From: JBFWVJ01 sp050246795
GTDB taxonomy: Bacteria > Patescibacteriota > Gracilibacteria > JAUYGZ01
Assembly (NCBI GenBank): GCA_050246795.1
Contig: JBFWVJ010000001.1
Span: 310,001-374,000, forward strand
Reading direction: 5' to 3'
Length of the DNA stretch: 64,000 nt
In this document: positions 50,825 to 59,386 of the stretch, in pieces
Layout: every line of letters starts with the position of its first letter
Position numbering within the stretch: the stretch's first letter is position 1
Made by a program: the position numbers and the translations under genes
Notes under the pieces: generated by a model
Told to the model about the DNA's origin: nothing
Database searches by the model: none
What the model saw: the letters and a program-made list of their open reading frames with translations, nothing else

Positions 50825-51634
50825 ATGATTGATACCCATTGCCATCTCTGGTTCGACCACTTTGATAAAGATCGCGACGCGGTGATTCAGCGAGCTCATG
50901 ATGCTGGCGTGCACACCATGATTCAGGTGGGATGTGACGAAGCAAGTTCGCGCAAGGCGTTGCAGTTGGCGGAGAGGCATGAAGGCATGTACGCGACGGT
51001 GGGGTTGCATCCGAATGATTTTGGGCATTGGAATGAAGGGAAGGCGGTGGGGTGGATGAGAGAGCTGCTCCGTTCGTCCAAGAAAGTTGTCGGGATCGGG
51101 GAGACAGGATTGGATTATTATCGTTCGGCTGAGCATGCTGGGATTCAGGAAACGATGCTGAGAGCGCATGGCGAATTAGCCAAAGAGTTTGATCTACCGC
51201 TCATCATTCACTTGCGCGCGACTAAGTTGCCGAAGGAGGGTTCGGAAGGATTGAATCAGGTGGAGAATGATGTGCTGCGGATTCTTGATGATGTGGGGGT
51301 TGGACCTGGAAAGGCGTTGTTCCACTGCTTTGCCGGTGATCGCCGGTTTGCCGAGGAAGTCTTGAAGCGAGGCTGGATTATCTCCTTTTCCGGAGTGGTG
51401 ACCTATCCGAATGCTGAGGAACTGAGGGAGGTGGTGAAGATGTGTCCGATGGATCGGATCGTGGTGGAGACGGATTGTCCTTTCTTGTCGCCGCAGGGGC
51501 ATAGGGGAGATCGGAATGAACCGTCGTTTGTGGTGGAGACGGCGGAGATGGTGGCGGAGTTGAGAGGAGTTTCTGTTGAAACAATGGAAAGGCAGACTGA
51601 TGAGAATGCTCGGAAGTTGTTTGGTTTGAAGTAG
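50825..51634 (+). CDS. tatD: TatD-family metal-dependent DNase/hydrolase
   Basis: 269 aa. Amidohydrolase-like TIM barrel with the TatD motifs: DTHCHLWFD (first metal HxH), GETGLDYYRS, PLIIHLRATK, LFHCFAG and VETDCPFLSPQGHRGDRNEP. TatD proteins are 3'-5' DNases or D-aminoacyl-tRNA deacylase-like hydrolases in the cytoplasm. Second gene after rny; the intervening array may separate the transcripts. Confidence 0.95.
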   Translation: MIDTHCHLWFDHFDKDRDAVIQRAHDAGVHTMIQVGCDEASSRKALQLAERHEGMYATVGLHPNDFGHWNEGKAVGWMRELLRSSKKVVGIGETGLDYYRSAEHAGIQETMLRAHGELAKEFDLPLIIHLRATKLPKEGSEGLNQVENDVLRILDDVGVGPGKALFHCFAGDRRFAEEVLKRGWIISFSGVVTYPNAEELREVVKMCPMDRIVVETDCPFLSPQGHRGDRNEPSFVVETAEMVAELRGVSVETMERQTDENARKLFGLK

Positions 51635-51639
51635 ATAAA

Positions 51640-51790
51640 CTGGAGGAAAAGACTCCCTTCTCACCCCCAACCCCTTAAAAGGGGAGAATTCACCTCTCCA
51701 GTCTTTTCTTATTTTTAAAAACTGTGAAGGGTGTTCCCCTTGTAAAGGGGTCAGGGGTCGAGGGGCAGTTTTTTGCAGGCGAATTCGGGG
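51640..51790. repeat. Terminator-like hairpin carrying two CCCCTTNNAAGGGG palindromes
   Basis: After tatD: AGGAAAAGACT ... AGTCTTTTCTT forms an outer stem with the palindrome CCCCTTAAAAGGGG (51671-51684) in its loop. A T-rich run and a second palindrome CCCCTTGTAAAGGGG (51736-51750) follow. The left ACCCCCAACCCC and right GGGGTCAGGGGTCGAGGGG segments also pair. The same arrangement is found between lemA and htpX (61112-61235). Confidence 0.85.
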
Positions 51791-51859
51791 AAAGGGATTC
51801 CTCCGCTCCATCATGAGTACATGATTCCGGTCGGAATGGAAAAGGGACTCTGTAAATTA
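51791..51859. other. Gap between element and next promoter
   Basis: About 70 bp; nothing recognised. Confidence 0.4.
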
Positions 51860-51888
51860 TTGACAATTCCTGTTAATGTTCATTTGAT
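51860..51888 (+). promoter_or_regulatory. Possible promoter of the trimodular gene
   Basis: TTGACA (51860-51865), 17-nt spacer, weak -10 TTTGAT (51883-51888). The leader would be under 10 nt before the GTG start. Confidence 0.4.
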
Positions 51889-51901
51889 GTAAAGTCCTTC
51901 C

Positions 51902-54900
51902 GTGCAAACTTCGAAATACAGCCACCAGAGCCTCGATTTATCCAATCATAACGTCGCCCTTTCTAAGATCTTTCATCTCGTGAAAGAAGGGTCTCGGGTG
52001 ATTGATTTTGGCTGTTCTTCGGGGTATTTGGCGAAGGAATTGCTCGAGAAAAAAAAGTGCCGGGTGACGGGGGTGGATATTCATGCCGAAGATTTGGAAG
52101 TGGCTCAGCAGTTTTGTGAGCAGACGTTTGTGGCGGATTTGGATGGGGATGATTGGCTTGGGAAGATTCAGGGAACGTATGATTATGTGGTGTTTGCTGA
52201 TGTGCTGGAGCATTTGAAGTATCCGCTGAAGGTTTTGGAGCGGGTGAAAACTTTTTTGGCTCCCGGGGGAAGGATTCTCATTTCCATTCCGAATATCGCC
52301 CATGCTTCCATTCGTTTGGAGCTTTTGCAGGGGTCGTTTGAATATGAGCAGTTTGGGATTTTGGATGACACGCATTTGAAGTATTGGACGAAGGACAGTT
52401 TTTTACGGATGGCGAATAAGTTGGGATTGTTCGCGGAGCATGTGGATATGGTTCAGAAAGATATACCTCGAAATGTTCTTGAGAAGTATACGAATGAAGA
52501 AAGCTTGATTCAGAAACTTCGTGAACCCGATGCTTTGGCCTATCAGTATATTTTTGCTCTGGTCCTGGGGAAGGAGAATGTCATTTCACAAGCTCCGAAG
52601 CCATTATGGGAAACGGAAGAGGCGATCAAGCAATTCTACGAGGAAATCAGCGAGAGAGATCGGGTGGTGCAAGCGAGGGAGCGGGCGATTGCGGAGTTAA
52701 CGGGAGAAATCAATCAACGGGAAGAATCGATCGGGACGTTGACGCAGATCGTTCGTCAAAAAGAGGCGGCGATTCTTGAGTTGAGCCAGCTTATTCAGCA
52801 AAAAGAAAGGGATGTCGCGGAGCTGGACCGGAATCTTCAGCAAAAGGAGTTGGAGGTTGGAAGGATCCGAAGATTCCTTCAGGAAAAAGATCAGATGGTT
52901 CTTGATTTGGATGCTCAGTTGAAATCGCAAAAGGCTGAAGTGATCGAATTTGAAGTTTCTTTGGAGGAGAAAGAACGGATGTTAGGAGATATGAAGGCGA
53001 TGGTGGTTCGGCAGGAAGCGGAGTTGGAGGAGGTTCGACAAAAAGTGCAGGATAGAGATTGGGAGCTTCAGGAATACGGGCAATTGATCGAGAAAAGAGA
53101 ACAGCAGCTTCAGCGCTTGATGGACATCCTTGAAAAGAAAAATACCCGGATAACGGAGCTGAATTCTTCGGTCAAACAACAGGAAGGTCATATTGATTCC
53201 TTGAACAAAGCGATTGCCTTCAATACGGAAAAAATATCTTCCGGAAATCGAGAGCTGTCCCAGCTGAAACAAGATATGACGGCGATTCAGCAATCGTTCA
53301 GCTACAAGCTCGGGAGAGCGTTCACTTATCCGGTACGGATGGTTTGCCCGATCGGGAGCAAGAGAAGTGTTTTTCTGCAGGCGATGATGATGTTTTTTTC
53401 TCAGCCACTGAAGGGTTTGAAAGTTCTCAACCGGATGCGAATCAAACAGTTTTTTCAGTTGATGCAGCATGAGCAACCTCAAAAGGTTCTCGATCAGGTT
53501 TCTCAGGCGCTGCGAAATTCAGATCAGGAAAAAAGAACATTTGTGCCAAGAAGTGCGATTCAGCAACGCCCTCGGATAGCGGTTTTACTTCATTTATACT
53601 ATTTGGATCTTTGGCCGGAGATGCTCGGGTATATTCAGAACATTGATGCTCCTTTTGATTTATATGTGAATCTGGTGGAAGGTTCGGCATCTTCCGAGCA
53701 GTTAGATCAGATGAAAAAGCGTATTCAAGAGGACGTGGAAGGAGCCAGGGTTTTTGTTTCAGAAAACAGAGGACGGGATATGGGGGGATTTGTTCACTTG
53801 ATTCATCAGCTGGAGTTGGAAAAGTACGATGTGTTTTGCAAGATTCACACCAAGAAAAGTTTTCACCGTCAGGACGGTGATGTTTGGAGGAAAGATTTGA
53901 TGGAATCTGTGTTGGGCAAACAGGAAGTGGGTGCTTTATTGGATCTTTTTGCTTTGGATGATTCGATTGGGCTTATCGGCAGTGGGAAATATTATATGGA
54001 TTTCGATCCGTCCGTAGGCACGAATCATCAGTATGTGCAGGAGTTGGCGCGAAGGTTGCAGCTTCCGGAGAAGAAAGTAGAGTTTATCGCGGGGTCGATT
54101 TTTTGGGGACGGGTTGATTTGCTGAAGGAAATACATTCAGCCGGATTTACTCAGAAGGATTTTACTCAGGAGAATGGTGCTATTGATGGGAATTTGGAAC
54201 ATGCGTTTGAGAGGATTTTTGGTTCCTTATGTTCCAAATTAGGATATCGGGTTCACAAGTTGTCGGACACCGGTCGAGAAACTTCAAAGGTCACTATAAA
54301 ACCGATTTGTTTTTATTTGCCCCAATTCCATGCCATTCCTGAAAACGATCAATGGTGGGGGGAGGGATTTACGGAGTGGACCAATGTCGGGAAAGCAGAA
54401 TCATTGTTTGATGGGCATCAGGTGAAGCGACCTCATGCAGATATTGGCAATTATGATTTATTAGAGAAGAAAATTCGGAAGAAGCAGGGGGAAATGGCGA
54501 AGCAATATGGTGTTTATGGATTTGCTTATCACCACTATTGGTTCAAAGGAAAAAAACTTTTGGAAAAACCTTTGGAGCTGATGTTGGAGGATGGATATCC
54601 GGATCTTCCGTTTTGTCTGAACTGGGCGAATGAGCCCTGGACGAGGACCTGGGATGGGTTGGAAAAAGAAATTCTTCAGCCTCAGGAATATGGAGATGAG
54701 GAAGATTGGAAAAAACATTTTGAGTATTTACTGAAGTTTTTTCAGCACCCGAAGTACATCAAGGTGAACGAGGCACCGGTTTTTAGTGTTTATCGGTTGG
54801 GGCACATTCCTCAAGCGAGAGAGATGATTGATTGTTGGAGGAAGCTGGCACGGGAGAATGGGTTTCCGGGACTTCATATTGTTCAGGTGCTCGGAAGTTT

Positions 54901-55348
54901 TGCGGATAGTCAGATTGATCCGAAATTCGAAGGGGTGGTGGACGCGGTGTGTGAATTTCAGCCGAATTTTTCCAATTTCTTTGGCGCGGACATTGATCTT
55001 GTTCAAAATATTAGTACAGTAGATATGTCTTCTGTTTGGGAAAAAATTACGGATCTCCCGAAGAGTCATGCTGTTTACTATCGGGGTGGGTTTCCGGGGT
55101 GGGATAATTCTCCGAGGAGGGGGAGGGAGGGGTATGTTTTTAGGAATGGATCTGCTGAAAATTTTGAGAAGTTTTTAAAGCAGCAGTTTTTGGAGATCAA
55201 AAAAAATCCGAATCAGGATGAGAATTTTTTCTTTATCAACGCTTGGAATGAGTGGGGGGAGGGGTGTGTGATGGAGCCGGATGAGGTGGGGGGGTATGCT
55301 TCTTTGGAGGCGTTAAAAAATGCACTTTGGTTTAGTCGAACGGTTTAG
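51902..55348 (+). CDS. Trimodular methyltransferase - coiled coil - RgpF-like - WbsX-like protein
   Basis: 1148 aa from GTG 51902. Module 1 (about 1-230): class I SAM methyltransferase, VIDFGCSSGYLAKELL and YDYVVFADVLEHLKYP. Module 2 (about 245-465): heptad-rich coiled coil of Gln/Glu/Arg, with LIQQKERDVAELDRNLQQKE. Module 3 (about 555-800): rhamnan-synthesis RgpF-like, IAVLLHLYYLDLW and RGRDMGGFVHL, KIHTKKS. Module 4 (about 805-1145): WbsX/GT99-like, FYLPQFHAIPENDQWWGEGF, YHHYWFKGKK, FCLNWANEPW and NAWNEWGEG. It probably builds or modifies surface polysaccharide; coiled coil may set its spacing, as in length regulators such as WbdD. Confidence 0.85.
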   Translation: MQTSKYSHQSLDLSNHNVALSKIFHLVKEGSRVIDFGCSSGYLAKELLEKKKCRVTGVDIHAEDLEVAQQFCEQTFVADLDGDDWLGKIQGTYDYVVFADVLEHLKYPLKVLERVKTFLAPGGRILISIPNIAHASIRLELLQGSFEYEQFGILDDTHLKYWTKDSFLRMANKLGLFAEHVDMVQKDIPRNVLEKYTNEESLIQKLREPDALAYQYIFALVLGKENVISQAPKPLWETEEAIKQFYEEISERDRVVQARERAIAELTGEINQREESIGTLTQIVRQKEAAILELSQLIQQKERDVAELDRNLQQKELEVGRIRRFLQEKDQMVLDLDAQLKSQKAEVIEFEVSLEEKERMLGDMKAMVVRQEAELEEVRQKVQDRDWELQEYGQLIEKREQQLQRLMDILEKKNTRITELNSSVKQQEGHIDSLNKAIAFNTEKISSGNRELSQLKQDMTAIQQSFSYKLGRAFTYPVRMVCPIGSKRSVFLQAMMMFFSQPLKGLKVLNRMRIKQFFQLMQHEQPQKVLDQVSQALRNSDQEKRTFVPRSAIQQRPRIAVLLHLYYLDLWPEMLGYIQNIDAPFDLYVNLVEGSASSEQLDQMKKRIQEDVEGARVFVSENRGRDMGGFVHLIHQLELEKYDVFCKIHTKKSFHRQDGDVWRKDLMESVLGKQEVGALLDLFALDDSIGLIGSGKYYMDFDPSVGTNHQYVQELARRLQLPEKKVEFIAGSIFWGRVDLLKEIHSAGFTQKDFTQENGAIDGNLEHAFERIFGSLCSKLGYRVHKLSDTGRETSKVTIKPICFYLPQFHAIPENDQWWGEGFTEWTNVGKAESLFDGHQVKRPHADIGNYDLLEKKIRKKQGEMAKQYGVYGFAYHHYWFKGKKLLEKPLELMLEDGYPDLPFCLNWANEPWTRTWDGLEKEILQPQEYGDEEDWKKHFEYLLKFFQHPKYIKVNEAPVFSVYRLGHIPQAREMIDCWRKLARENGFPGLHIVQVLGSFADSQIDPKFEGVVDAVCEFQPNFSNFFGADIDLVQNISTVDMSSVWEKITDLPKSHAVYYRGGFPGWDNSPRRGREGYVFRNGSAENFEKFLKQQFLEIKKNPNQDENFFFINAWNEWGEGCVMEPDEVGGYASLEALKNALWFSRTV

Positions 55349-55361
55349 TGGTGCCATGATG

Positions 55362-55413
55362 TCATTGCGAGCGAGAGGAGCTGGTTCTGGTGAGGTAAGC
55401 GTCGCAATCCCGT
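55362..55413. repeat. GTCATTGCGAGCG-type dispersed repeat
   Basis: GTCATTGCGAGCG at the left and GTCGCAATCCCG at the right, a form widely seen as a repeated palindrome in other bacterial genomes. Only one copy in this window. Confidence 0.55.
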
Positions 55414-55540
55414 GGAAATCAGCACCGAGATCGTTGATTGCAATCTTCTGATGGAACATGGTGTTCGGTTTTCAAGTACATTCTGCTGAGGTTTATTAGA
55501 TTGTGTTCGTTGTACTTTTGCTATGTTCTTGCGCCCGGGG

Positions 55541-55760
55541 ATGTTCTTTTTTGCCGCCTCGTCCGAATGGATCTCTTGCAGAGATATTCGGTCGGGCAAA
55601 AAGAACCAAAAAAAGATTGGGGTCTCCAAAACCGTATTCGTCATTTTTCCATATTTCAACACCCTGCCTTCCCCCTCCTTCCTCCTCGCCAAAACCCCGG
55701 CAGGAAGTCCTCCACCACGAGACGGCATGGAGACCCCAAACCCCGGGGCACTGTGCCGGA
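55541..55760. repeat. GTTCTTTTTTG double-hairpin element, copy 1
   Basis: First hairpin: GTTCTTTTTTGCC pairs with GGGCAAAAAGAAC and encloses an inner ATCTCT-TGC-AGAGAT stem with CCGAAT/ATTCGG. Second hairpin: GGGGTCTCC (after CAAAAAAAGATT) pairs with GGAGACCCC near 55733-55741. Copy 2 at 61890-62030 has the same ends but different stems inside. Confidence 0.75.
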
Positions 55761-55782
55761 TTTCAATTGGGAAATAAAAAAG

Positions 55783-55858
55783 AAAAGACGGAAGGCTGCA
55801 TTTTCTCCCCTTGTAAGGGGTCGGGGGTCTGCGGGAGTCTTTTCTTTTTTTCCCGTGC
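55783..55858. terminator. Terminator-like hairpin with CCCCTTGTAAGGGG in its loop
   Basis: AAAAAAGAAAAGAC and GTCTTTTCTTTTTT pair over 14 bp; the loop contains CCCCTTGTAAGGGG (55807-55820). A/T-runs on both sides allow termination on either strand. Confidence 0.75.
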
Positions 55859-55885
55859 TATATTGGAAACGATTTTAAGATTTCC

Positions 55886-56551
55886 ATGGACCTTTCCCAG
55901 CTTTCATTTTTCAAACGTTTTTCCCCCGAGCTTCGCGAGGCTCTCCTGAAGGTGGGAGAAGTAAAGACTTTCAAACCAAAGCACAAGATTTTTCAGGTGG
56001 GGGATAACGATACGGATTTTTATATGCTGGTGCAGGGGAGGATCCGGATTTTTAAGCTGAGCAAGGGTGGACAAAAGCGCATTCTTCGGACAGTTCAGCC
56101 TGGTGATACGTTCGCGATGGTGAGCATGTTCGATGAGCAGCCGATGTTTATCACTGCGGAAGTCGTGGGGGAAAAAGCTCAGGTGTTTGTTGTCGAACGA
56201 GCGGATTTTTTTGAACTCATACAGAAATACTATGAGTTGGCTCGATTTGTGATCGACGGGTTGGTTCAACGGTTACGGAAATATGGTGAAGCCTACACGT
56301 CGATGACGGTTCATTCGGTCGAACAGCGCTTTATTTCCTATCTTTTGACCATTTCTGAACAACAAAAGAGTTCAACGGTGAGGTTGCCGGAGTCTTTGGT
56401 GAGTATCGCTGAGCAGTTGGGGACGGTTCGGGAAGTGTTGTCGCGGGAGATTGCCAAGCTTCAAAAACGGAAGTGGCTGGAGAAAAAAAGGAATTTTGTG
56501 GAGATCAAGAATAAGAAGGCCTTGGAAAAACGGCTCGAAGAGAAGGAATAG
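55886..56551 (+). CDS. Crp/Fnr-family transcriptional regulator
   Basis: 221 aa. N-terminal cyclic-nucleotide-type beta barrel (about 10-120): KIFQVGDNDTDFYMLVQGRIRIF and GDTFAMVSMFDEQPM. Dimer helix about 120-150. C-terminal winged helix (about 165-220) with SIAEQLGTVREVLSREIAKL as the recognition part. There is no Fnr-type cysteine cluster; effector is unknown. Start at ATG 55886, with no Shine-Dalgarno motif. Target genes cannot be told; the nearest are the ABC exporter (opposite strand) and the surface glycan gene. Confidence 0.9.
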   Translation: MDLSQLSFFKRFSPELREALLKVGEVKTFKPKHKIFQVGDNDTDFYMLVQGRIRIFKLSKGGQKRILRTVQPGDTFAMVSMFDEQPMFITAEVVGEKAQVFVVERADFFELIQKYYELARFVIDGLVQRLRKYGEAYTSMTVHSVEQRFISYLLTISEQQKSSTVRLPESLVSIAEQLGTVREVLSREIAKLQKRKWLEKKRNFVEIKNKKALEKRLEEKE

Positions 56552-56704
56552 AGTGTCTCTTTTCCTATTTTCACCGAGGTCATCTGTAGCTTGATTGTGA
56601 ATTCCTGGGGTTGAGTAGATCGTTGAGGAAATCACGGTCGAAGGTCAGATCGAAAAAATCAGCCGATCGGATGCTTTGGAGAAGGCGTTTTTCGGGGAGT
56701 TATC

Positions 56705-57523
56705 CTAATCCATCTTCACAAACCAGCCTCGTCGTTTGGCGTGCCGGTAGCTGTAGTTAAAAAACAACAGCGCAGCGACTAAGTAGAGCAAAGACACACC
56801 GGACGCCTTTGCCCAGTACATGACAGAGGGGATTGTTCCTGATTGCAAGAAATTCCTGATGGCTTCAAAGAGATAGGTGGGTGGCAATGACCAGGCTACT
56901 GGTTGGAGGAAGCTTGGCAGGGCAGAGACGGGATAGTAGACACAGACGAGCGGCATTACGATGGCGAGCGCGCTCCAACAAAGAATTTCAACGTTTCTTC
57001 CCATTCGATAAATGAAGGCTGCGGAGAGGATCCCAAACACGATGCCAAAGAGGGTGATGATGACGATCGCCCAGGCAATCAGAGGGAAGATGTCGAGGAT
57101 GTTGAATCCATAGAGGGTATAGGCGCCGATTCCCATGATGACGGCAATAAAGGCGCTTTTTACAAAGGCGACGATGGTTCCACCGATCATCAATTCCGTG
57201 GGGAGCAGAGGGCTTGCAAAAATGTTGTAGAGGTTTTGGTCCCAGACATCCTGGATGAAGCTGATGGTAAGGTCACGCTGGATGGTATAAATGAGCGTCC
57301 AGAGAATGAGGCTGCCAATGATAACCGAGCTGAAAGAGACGTCAGTGGTGTTGGATTCCAAATAGACGAAGGTCAGTCCCCAGATCAAAAGGTCCAAGAC
57401 GGGCCAGAAGAAACTGTCCACTACGCGGCCGAAACTATGGGTCATTTCATAATAGCTGCGCAGGATGACGCCCTTGATCCGGAGCCAAGACAGATGGCTG
57501 AGATGGTTGAAAAGAATGTTCAT
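56705..57523 (-). CDS. ABC-2 type transporter permease
   Basis: 272 aa with six membrane helices and the ABC-2 layout: KGVILRSYYEMTHSF near the start, FWPVLDLLIWGLTFVYLE, DVWDQNLYNIFASPLLPTELMIGG, and PVSALPSFLQPVAWSLPPTYLFEAIR (the conserved ABC-2 motif, about 205-230). It exports lipid, polysaccharide or drug with the ATPase encoded just upstream; start and stop overlap by 4 bp. Confidence 0.92.
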   Translation of the reverse strand: MNILFNHLSHLSWLRIKGVILRSYYEMTHSFGRVVDSFFWPVLDLLIWGLTFVYLESNTTDVSFSSVIIGSLILWTLIYTIQRDLTISFIQDVWDQNLYNIFASPLLPTELMIGGTIVAFVKSAFIAVIMGIGAYTLYGFNILDIFPLIAWAIVIITLFGIVFGILSAAFIYRMGRNVEILCWSALAIVMPLVCVYYPVSALPSFLQPVAWSLPPTYLFEAIRNFLQSGTIPSVMYWAKASGVSLLYLVAALLFFNYSYRHAKRRGWFVKMD

Positions 57524-58443
57524 AGTTTGGTGAGTTCGAGAAAGAGCTGCTCCAGTGAAGGAGGTTGAATATGGAAATCATAATAAGCGAGTTCGTGGGT
57601 TTCGAGTTTCCGCAGGAATTCGTGGAGAGCTGTGGGAGAATTGTCGATGCGGATGTTGAAGCTGTAGTTGTCGAGGGGTTTGAGTTTGTATTCTGCCTGA
57701 AGGATTTTTTTTGCTTCTCGGGTGATTTTCAGGGTCATGAACGTCACGGTGATGTATTGGTGCTTGATTTCTTTCACGAGGTTTCGAGGCGTGTCGACGA
57801 GGTATATTTTCCCTTGCCGTAGGAAAGCAACCCGATCGCACACTTGTTCGATTTCTGCCATATTGTGAGAGGTCCAGAGGATGCTCGACTTCTTTTTTTC
57901 CTGCCATTTTTTGATCTGCTTGCGGATGTCCAGCGCGTGCTCCGGGTCCAGGCTCGCGGTAGGTTCGTCTAAGAGGAGCAATTTCGGATCGTTCAGGAGT
58001 GATTTGGCGAGGTTGGCTTTGGCTTTTTGTCCAGCGGAGAGTTTGCCGACGGATCGCTTAAAAATTTTCTGAAGCGAGAAGGTTTCGACGAGTTCATCGA
58101 TCCTTTGTTGGGGTTTTTGGAGAGCATAATAGTGAGCGAACACTCGGAGGTTTTCTTCCACCGTCAATAAAGGGGGCATTTGGGCGTAGGCAGTGGAGAT
58201 GTTCATGTATGGTTTCACTGCTGCAGGGTTTTTCAAAAAGTCTTCTCCAAACATCGTCACTGAACCGCTATCAGGACTGATCAAGCCAGCTAGGATGTTG
58301 ATCGTGGTGGATTTTCCGGCGCCGTTTGTCCCGAGGAGCCCAAGGGTTTCTCCTTTGTTGATCGAAAGGCTCACTCCTCGGAGGGCTGGTTTTTTTTCGC
58401 CGGGATACATTTTTTTGAGGTCTTTGACAGAGAGGAGGGACAT
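57520..58443 (-). CDS. ABC transporter ATP-binding protein
   Basis: 307 aa from ATG 58443. The start is set by the family N-terminus LLSVKDLKKMYPG; the open frame extends 31 codons upstream, but that stretch translates the tandem array (RSLRSLKPIRSLRPF). Walker A GTNGAGKST, signature LSAGQKAKANL, Walker B KLLLLDEPTAS, H-loop ILWTSHNMAE. A C-terminal domain of about 75 residues follows. Forms an exporter with the permease downstream. Confidence 0.95.
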   Translation of the reverse strand: MSLLSVKDLKKMYPGEKKPALRGVSLSINKGETLGLLGTNGAGKSTTINILAGLISPDSGSVTMFGEDFLKNPAAVKPYMNISTAYAQMPPLLTVEENLRVFAHYYALQKPQQRIDELVETFSLQKIFKRSVGKLSAGQKAKANLAKSLLNDPKLLLLDEPTASLDPEHALDIRKQIKKWQEKKKSSILWTSHNMAEIEQVCDRVAFLRQGKIYLVDTPRNLVKEIKHQYITVTFMTLKITREAKKILQAEYKLKPLDNYSFNIRIDNSPTALHEFLRKLETHELAYYDFHIQPPSLEQLFLELTKL

Positions 58444-58498
58444 GGGGAAGGGGCGTAAGGAGCGTATGGGTTTTAAGGACCGTAAGGAACGGAAGTCT
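58444..58498. repeat. G-headed array abutting the ABC ATPase start
   Basis: Outward: GGGGAAGGGGCGTAAGGAGC, then GTATGGGTTTTAAGG and ACCGTAAGGAACGG. Close to the arrays at 39193 and 59244. Confidence 0.9.
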
Positions 58499-58514
58499 TC
58501 TTGGAGTAAAACGA

Positions 58515-59243
58515 TTATTTTGCTCCGCTGTGACATAAGAGGAGTGCGGAGAGGGCGATGGCTGCCGTTTCAGTGCGGAGGATTTGCGAGCCGAGGGATA
58601 CTGGGTAAAAATTGTGTTCAACAGAGAATTCTACTTCATCTGTTGTGAAGTCGCCGACGGGGCCGAGGAAGAGGTTGGAGGTGGTAGCTGTTAGCTTGTA
58701 GTGGGAAATGGGTCGCGCTCCTTCGTAAAGTGAGGCAATAAGGTTTGCGTATTGAGACGCAAGATCTTGCGTCTGTACGATTTTTTGGAATGTTATTGGT
58801 TCGTTGATGATTGGCAGTTTTGTTCTTCCTGATTGTTCGGCTGCTTCTTTTACGATGCGTTCGAGGCGGTCGAGTTTTCTCAATTCTTTCACTTCCGTTC
58901 GTTCGGTGATGAGAGGGGTAAAGCTGGCGACGCCAAGTTCGGTGCCTTTTTCCAGGATCAGTTCCCAGCGGTTTTGGTTCTTTAGGGGTGGGACGAACAA
59001 GTGAACGGCGGTTTTCGAACTGATATCCGGTTTCTTGGTTTTTTCTAAAATTTTTGCTTCGCAGCGTGATTTGCTGACCATCGTCAGTTCGGCCAAGTAT
59101 TCGTGTTCGGTGTTGTCGAGCAGGATGATTTTTTCGTCCACTCGGAGTTTCAAGACCTTGCTAAACTGGTGGCAGAGTTCTTTGTCGTTGGTGCCGTAGG
59201 AGTTCTTAGAGAGGTCGGTTTGGGAGATGAAAAAGCGATGCAT
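58515..59243 (-). CDS. rsmE: 16S rRNA (uracil(1498)-N3)-methyltransferase
   Basis: 242 aa. Family pattern: N-terminal PUA-like domain (MHRFFISQTDL, LRVDEKIILLD), then the SPOUT/trefoil-knot domain with ELILEKGTELGVASFTPLITERTE, RIVKEAAEQSGRTKLPII, and the SAM knot LFLGPVGDFTTDEVEF, then VSLGSQILRTETAAI. It methylates N3 of U1498 in 16S rRNA. A palindrome (58755-58774) is translated in frame as about QTQDLASQ in the linker before the knot. The start is abutted by an array. Confidence 0.94.
   Translation of the reverse strand: MHRFFISQTDLSKNSYGTNDKELCHQFSKVLKLRVDEKIILLDNTEHEYLAELTMVSKSRCEAKILEKTKKPDISSKTAVHLFVPPLKNQNRWELILEKGTELGVASFTPLITERTEVKELRKLDRLERIVKEAAEQSGRTKLPIINEPITFQKIVQTQDLASQYANLIASLYEGARPISHYKLTATTSNLFLGPVGDFTTDEVEFSVEHNFYPVSLGSQILRTETAAIALSALLLCHSGAK
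58755..58774. repeat. 20-bp palindrome translated inside rsmE
   Basis: AGACGCAAGATCTTGCGTCT is its own reverse complement. It shares AGACGC...GCGTCT with the 28-bp palindrome in the RAYT gene (134-161). The insertion is in frame within RsmE. Confidence 0.9.
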
Positions 59244-59300
59244 GGGGGAAGGGGCCGTAAGGATCTTAAGGGCCGTAAAGAGCGTAAGGATAGAATGCGG
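59244..59300. repeat. G-headed array abutting the rsmE start
   Basis: Outward from the start: GGGGGAAGGGGCCGTAAGG, ATCTTAAGGG, CCGTAAAGAGCGTAAGG. Nearly identical to the sequence after the TAG at 39192. Confidence 0.92.
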
Positions 59301-59386
59301 AATGATGGTCTTTCATGTCGCATCGGTCATCGAGGTTTGGTCATTGGTCATTCTTCCGTTAGTCTTCTTGCGACTTATTTTACACT

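Larger units (their letters stand above)
55349..55885. other. Intergenic region with three dispersed elements
   Basis: 537 bp without a credible gene. It holds a GTCATTGCGAGCG ... GTCGCAATCCCG stretch (55362-55413) like a common dispersed repeat, the GTTCTTTTTTG double-hairpin element (55541-55760) and a terminator-like hairpin containing CCCCTTGTAAGGGG (55783-55858). Short frames overlapping these parts are likely spurious. Confidence 0.75.

Noticed and set aside
55438..55949. Three overlapping plus-strand open frames of 84-148 aa
   Set aside because: They overlap each other, the double-hairpin element and the Crp gene; products look like translated repeats.
56560..56704. Minus-strand fragment reading LPEKRLLQSIRSADFFDLTFDRDFLND
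   Set aside because: Protein-like, but there is no start codon in frame and it is short; may be a gene remnant, insufficient evidence to list.
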